From: DASTBU01 sp035711845
GTDB taxonomy: Bacteria > Acidobacteriota > Vicinamibacteria > Vicinamibacterales > 2-12-FULL-66-21
Assembly: GCA_035711845.1 (NCBI GenBank)
Contig: DASTBU010000185.1
Location: forward strand, 1-52,602
Length of the DNA: 52,602 bases
Reading direction: 5' to 3'
In this document: in pieces, positions 49,046-52,602 of the stretch
How positions within the stretch are numbered: the stretch's first letter is position 1
How the letters are laid out: each line of letters begins with the position of its first letter
Translations under genes and position numbers: made by a program
Notes under the pieces: model-generated
The model's database searches: none
Seen by the model: only the letters and a program-made list of their open reading frames with translations
What the model was told of the DNA's origin: nothing

Positions 49046-50767
49046 TCAGATCGTGATCACCCAGTGATAGCCGAGATCGAGGGGAAGCTCGTCGAGGAGC
49101 CGATCGATCAGAGCGGAACCGTAGCGGTTGAGGAAGAAGGCGACTGAGAGGGTCCGTTCCTGCGGATGTCCGAGCGGAAAGACCTGGGCCTGAGCGCGCG
49201 TGAACTGCCGGCGCAGGATGTCGTCGCGCTTCTTCGCGGCGTGAATCACCTTGGTGTGCAGCCCGCGCAGGTCGTGCTCCATTTTTCCAAGCGTCGTCTT
49301 GGCCGCGCCCGAGAGCGTCGGATCCAGCGCCGGCATCACCTCGATCAGCCGCTGCATCGTCCGATGGACGTGCTCCTGCGCATCCTTCAGCGCGTGCTCG
49401 ATTGACGCGGGAAGCTGCGATTCGAGCAGGTGATTGAGCGCCGCTTCGTCCTGCGGCTGCAGCGATTCGATCGGAAGCCCGTAGCGTTTGAGGAACCGGG
49501 CCGCCGCCGAATCGATCAGGGTGGCCGTGGCGCGCGGGTGGAGCAGTGGCATCGGCACGCCGAAGTGATCGTAGACGCCCCGGAGCTGGCCGAGATAGGC
49601 CAGCTCGCTCGGGCCGGGCACGTAGCAGATGGTGGGGAACAGGCTGTCCTGTACGACGGACCGAAGCAGCACGTTCGGACTGAAGTGCGTCGGAAACGAT
49701 CGGGCCTCCGCGATCAACTCGTCTGCCGAGACCGTCCTGTCGCCGATCACGAAGCCGTCGGCGGTCCGCCGGATTGCCGTCCGCGCGCCGTTCATGTGGA
49801 ATAGCGCCGACGCGTCGGGTTGCGGTTCGACCTGGGGCGGATGCCCACGCGACGCGAGCTCCGCGCCGGCCGCCGCGGCAAGGGCCGCGGTGCGTCCGGG
49901 CGCGCCGAGCTCCCGCACGAAGAGATCCGCGACGAGCGGCTTGGCCGCGGGATCCGCCGACTCGAAGACGACGAGCCCATACGGTCCCAGCAGCGCCTCG
50001 AGCCATCGGGCGAAGGCCTCGGAAACGTTCATGCCGGGCCTGTAGGCCAGTCGAAGCGCGGCGATCGTCCACTCCGTGAAGTCGCTCGCCGCCAGCCGCT
50101 GCTCGAGGCTGTCGATCGTCTGCTCGATGGTCGCGTCCAGCTTCAGCTCGGAGACCGGAAGGTCGCCCGCGCCCGGCGGCGGGGCGACGGTGACGGTCGC
50201 TGGCTGGAAAGCGCCATCGAGCACCGTACAGCTCGCGACTTCCTGCCAGTCGTGATCTTCGGCGTGCACCCAGAACACCGGTACGACATCCACCTGGTGT
50301 TCAAGCGCGGCCCGACGGGCCAGCTTGATCGCGGTGAGGGCCTTGAGCAGCGTGAAGAGCGGGCCTCCGAACACTGTTGCCTGCTGGCCCGTGACCACGG
50401 CGACAGTTCCAGGCGAGGCGAGCCGTGCGGCGGCTGCGCGGGCTGACGGCGGCGCATCGCGCCGTTGCTGCTGCGCGGCCAGAATCTCGGCCATCTCGCG
50501 GCCGGCCCGTACATGGGCGGTCGCGCGCTCGATCGCCTCGGACCATGCCTGGGGGTTGGCGGGGTCGCCGGCATAGAGATCGCCGACCGTGCGAAAATCG
50601 AACGCATAGTCGCCCGCGAGGCGACGAATCCAGCCGAATCGACGCACGTCGATCGGGAACCGCGTGTCGCCGGTCGTAGGTCTGGCAACAGCCGGGGGAC
50701 CCGGGCTTGTGGTGGAGCTTGAATCGGGTGGCACCGCCCGGTACTCTCTCAGAGCATCTGAAAGCAT
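49046..50767 (-). CDS. bshC: Bacillithiol biosynthesis cysteine-adding enzyme BshC
   Basis: 573 residues. Family hallmarks are FPIDVRRFGWIRRLAGDYAF near the N-terminus, then VAVVTGQQATVFGGPLFTLL, VPVFWVHAEDHDWQEV and YVPGPSELAYLGQLRGVYDH, ending with a long coiled coil (EHALKDAQEHVHRTMQRLIE) and FFLNRYGSALIDRLLDELP. BshC joins cysteine to GlcN-malate in the last step of bacillithiol synthesis. bshA and a canonical bshB are not in the window. ATG 50767 is chosen; ATG 50863 would add 32 residues of non-family sequence. It is convergent with the lyase gene (13-nt gap). Confidence 0.9.
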   Translation of the reverse strand: MLSDALREYRAVPPDSSSTTSPGPPAVARPTTGDTRFPIDVRRFGWIRRLAGDYAFDFRTVGDLYAGDPANPQAWSEAIERATAHVRAGREMAEILAAQQQRRDAPPSARAAAARLASPGTVAVVTGQQATVFGGPLFTLLKALTAIKLARRAALEHQVDVVPVFWVHAEDHDWQEVASCTVLDGAFQPATVTVAPPPGAGDLPVSELKLDATIEQTIDSLEQRLAASDFTEWTIAALRLAYRPGMNVSEAFARWLEALLGPYGLVVFESADPAAKPLVADLFVRELGAPGRTAALAAAAGAELASRGHPPQVEPQPDASALFHMNGARTAIRRTADGFVIGDRTVSADELIAEARSFPTHFSPNVLLRSVVQDSLFPTICYVPGPSELAYLGQLRGVYDHFGVPMPLLHPRATATLIDSAAARFLKRYGLPIESLQPQDEAALNHLLESQLPASIEHALKDAQEHVHRTMQRLIEVMPALDPTLSGAAKTTLGKMEHDLRGLHTKVIHAAKKRDDILRRQFTRAQAQVFPLGHPQERTLSVAFFLNRYGSALIDRLLDELPLDLGYHWVITI

Positions 50768-50930
50768 GTCAAGCAACGGACACAACTGTGGCTTCGACGC
50801 CCGGGCTGCGCCCCAGGATCCCTCCGGCAGGACCTGGCGCCCGCCCGGGTACCGGCCCGACATCCAGTGAGACCGGGTGTCTATCTTCCTTTTGTGTTAC
50901 ATTTTTCTGATCGCTTGAGGAGTTGAAGGA

Positions 50931-52602
50931 CTGACCCGAGACGACCCCGCCTCGTTCGCACCGCCGCCGGCCTTCGGTCCCTTCAGGGTGCTGCATCAGA
51001 TCGGTGTGGGCGCCCTCGGTCCTGTTTTCAGAACGTACGAGCCGAGCCGCGATCGTCTGGTCGCGGTCAAGGTGTTTCGCCTCGATATCACCCCGGAACA
51101 GGCGCAGACGCTGGCGGACGAGCTGACGAGGTCCGCAGAAGCGGGCCTGTTGCACCCGTCGATCGTCGAGCCGGTTGCGGCGGGGGTGCAGGGGACGGTG
51201 GCCTACAGGGCGGACGAGTACGTGCCCGCCGAGTCCCTCGACGTTGCGATGAGCCACTACGCGCCGGCGTCGGCGGACAAGGTGCTGCCTTTCATCACCC
51301 AGCTGGCGGGCGCCATCGACTTCGCTCGTGCTGCGGGCATCGGTCACGGCGCTCTTCATCCGCGGGACATCTTCGTCACCCCCGAGGAGGCACGCGCCAC
51401 CGGCTTTGGTGTAGTCGATGCGCTCGAGCGGGTCGGGCTCAGGGCGCCGGTTCGCCGGCCGTACAGCCCTCCCGAACGCATCGCGGGCGGAACTTGGGGA
51501 ACGCCGGCGGATGTGTTTTCGCTGGCCGCCATCGCGTTCGAGATGCTCACGGGCCGCAGGCCGTCGGGCACGGGGGACCAGATCGGCGCGATCGAAAGTG
51601 CGGCACTGCGCGCGGTGCTGGGCCGCGCCATGCACGACGATCCGGCCAAACGGTACTCGACGGCGCTGGCGTTCGCGGAGGCCCTGGAAAAGGCTGCTCG
51701 CGGCGAGCTGTCCCCGGTAGACCTGGCGGCGATGCCCGAGGCGGCACCTGCGACGGTCCCGGACGCGGCGCCGACGATCGCCCCCATTGTGGCGGAGATT
51801 CCAGTGGCCGAGCCGCGCGCAACTGTACCCGAAAAAGCTGACGTGCCGGCGCCCGCGAACGTCGGTCCTGCCGGCGCGGAGTTCTTCGAGGAAGTGGACG
51901 ACATCACCGCCGAGCGTGAGGAGGACGCCGCGCACTGGACACTCGCGCAGCAGGAGCAGCTGTCGAGCGAGATCGAGGCCGAGGAACCGACGGAGTTGTT
52001 CGCGGACGAGCAGGTCGAGGCGGCGGCGGACACGCTCGCGCTCGATGCAGCCGATCTCGCGCTCGACGAGGCGCCTGTAGAGGAGCCGCGCTTCCGCGTC
52101 GGGTTCGAGACCGAGCGCGCAACGCCCCCGCGGCGCCCCACACCGCTGGAGCTCGATCTGGGTCCGCGCGACGAGCCGGAACCTTCGAAGGAGATGCCGG
52201 CCGCGCCCGGCCGATCGTTCATACCCATCGTGGTTCCTCCCTCGCCAGCGAGCCGCGCCGGGTCGTCTGCGTCCGCGTCTCGATCGTTGCACGACACGTA
52301 CGACCGTCCGCTCTCCGGCGAACAGTCCGGCGAGTCGCAGATCGTCGTCGAACGACCGCGCACGGCGATGCTCCCGCTGGCAGTCGCCCTGATGGTGGGA
52401 CTTCTGCTGGGGTTCGGCTGGGGTTACGTCGTCGGAGGCCGAAACGTCACCGACAGCCCCTCGATCGCCGCCGGCGCTACCGAGCCTTCGGGTACTACCG
52501 CGGCGGCCACGCCGACGGGATCCGGCGAGCCTGCGCCGACGGGGCGGGAGTGGAGCGAACAGGCCGTGAGCCAGCCGGCCGCGCGCCCCGGTGCGACAGC
52601 CC
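50931..52602 (+). CDS. Membrane-anchored pseudokinase, 3' end outside the window
   Basis: At least 557 residues, open at the right edge. A kinase-like fold starts at FGPFRVLHQIGVGALGPVF, with the Lys in LVAVKVF kept. The catalytic loop is HGALHPRDIFV (no HRD Asp), the DFG position reads GFGVVD, the APE motif appears as SPPERI, and DVFSLAAIAFEMLTGRRP closes the domain. It therefore looks inactive. An acidic Ala/Glu-rich linker of about 230 residues precedes a membrane helix (52368-52433, MLPLAVALMVGLLLGF) and a periplasmic part rich in Thr, Ala and Pro. After the in-frame stop at 50916 the first usable codon is CTG 50931, with GAGGAG 8 nt before it; GTG 50988 would remove the Gly-loop strand. 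Confidence 0.75.
   Translation, partial: MTRDDPASFAPPPAFGPFRVLHQIGVGALGPVFRTYEPSRDRLVAVKVFRLDITPEQAQTLADELTRSAEAGLLHPSIVEPVAAGVQGTVAYRADEYVPAESLDVAMSHYAPASADKVLPFITQLAGAIDFARAAGIGHGALHPRDIFVTPEEARATGFGVVDALERVGLRAPVRRPYSPPERIAGGTWGTPADVFSLAAIAFEMLTGRRPSGTGDQIGAIESAALRAVLGRAMHDDPAKRYSTALAFAEALEKAARGELSPVDLAAMPEAAPATVPDAAPTIAPIVAEIPVAEPRATVPEKADVPAPANVGPAGAEFFEEVDDITAEREEDAAHWTLAQQEQLSSEIEAEEPTELFADEQVEAAADTLALDAADLALDEAPVEEPRFRVGFETERATPPRRPTPLELDLGPRDEPEPSKEMPAAPGRSFIPIVVPPSPASRAGSSASASRSLHDTYDRPLSGEQSGESQIVVERPRTAMLPLAVALMVGLLLGFGWGYVVGGRNVTDSPSIAAGATEPSGTTAAATPTGSGEPAPTGREWSEQAVSQPAARPGATA

Noticed and set aside
1..52602. tRNA, rRNA, insertion sequence, prophage or integrase signals
   Set aside because: None recognised by eye on either strand. 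A covariance-model scan would be needed to exclude small RNA genes.

Overview
The window is a high-GC bacterial chromosome segment with 47 convincing protein genes, no RNA genes and no recognisable mobile element. Gene content fits a Gram-negative Acidobacteriota, and I lean towards the Vicinamibacteria. The support is an Oar-type TonB receptor with an N-terminal carboxypeptidase-regulatory domain, BshC (bacillithiol synthesis), several Ser/Thr kinase-like proteins, LptE, PilT, and a CIRCE/HrcA heat-shock operon. The taxonomic call is inference from gene content; no search was run.

Layout. (1) 0.3-6.7 kb, plus strand: quinone genes ubiX-ubiE, a TonB-type protein, a 31-residue membrane peptide, miaA, hfq, deoB and a dGTPase-like gene. 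(2) 7-12.2 kb: yceD-rpmF-plsX-fabD-fabG-acpP-fabF, the classic fatty-acid synthesis cluster but without fabH. (3) 12.3-15.8 kb: both ETF subunits and ETF:quinone oxidoreductase. (4) 15.9-21.8 kb: a DUF374 acyltransferase, a histone-deacetylase-family hydrolase, leuS, lptE, holA, with rpsT convergent. (5) 22.2-24 kb: an S4 RNA-binding protein, a small coiled-coil protein and an unusual ParB-domain/histidine-kinase-like-domain fusion. (6) 24-31.4 kb, minus strand: lytic transglycosylase, alaS, recX, pilT, ilvE and a Ser/Thr kinase with a C-terminal zinc ribbon. (7) 31.5-36 kb: rsmE facing hrcA-grpE-dnaJ-prmA, with a CIRCE operator touching the hrcA start codon. (8) 36-41.7 kb, minus: a purine/adenosine-deaminase-type amidohydrolase, xdhC, a SurA/PpiC-like lipoprotein and a class A penicillin-binding protein. 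(9) 41.9-50.8 kb: TonB-dependent receptor, secreted PIG-L deacetylase and an argininosuccinate-lyase-family enzyme, with bshC convergent. (10) the right edge: a membrane-anchored pseudokinase, cut by the window end.

The most unusual signal is not a gene. At least eleven spacers or spacer parts in the first 34 kb are filled by short tandem arrays with a 7-nt (once 8-nt) period. Each spacer uses its own unit: AGCT-centred heptamers, TGAATGC, GATCG-octamers, CCGTAGT, CCCTGAA, GGTCC/GGACC, CGGAGGG. Many arrays begin inside the stop codon of the upstream gene and end a few bases before the next start codon, and several of the downstream genes lack a Shine-Dalgarno sequence. Because 7 and 8 are not multiples of 3, the TAG or TGA found in most units recurs in all three frames. 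I see no such array from 35 kb to the end. Second in interest are the ParB-kinase-fold fusion, the pseudokinase with a probable CTG start, and the PIG-L/lyase/BshC neighbourhood.
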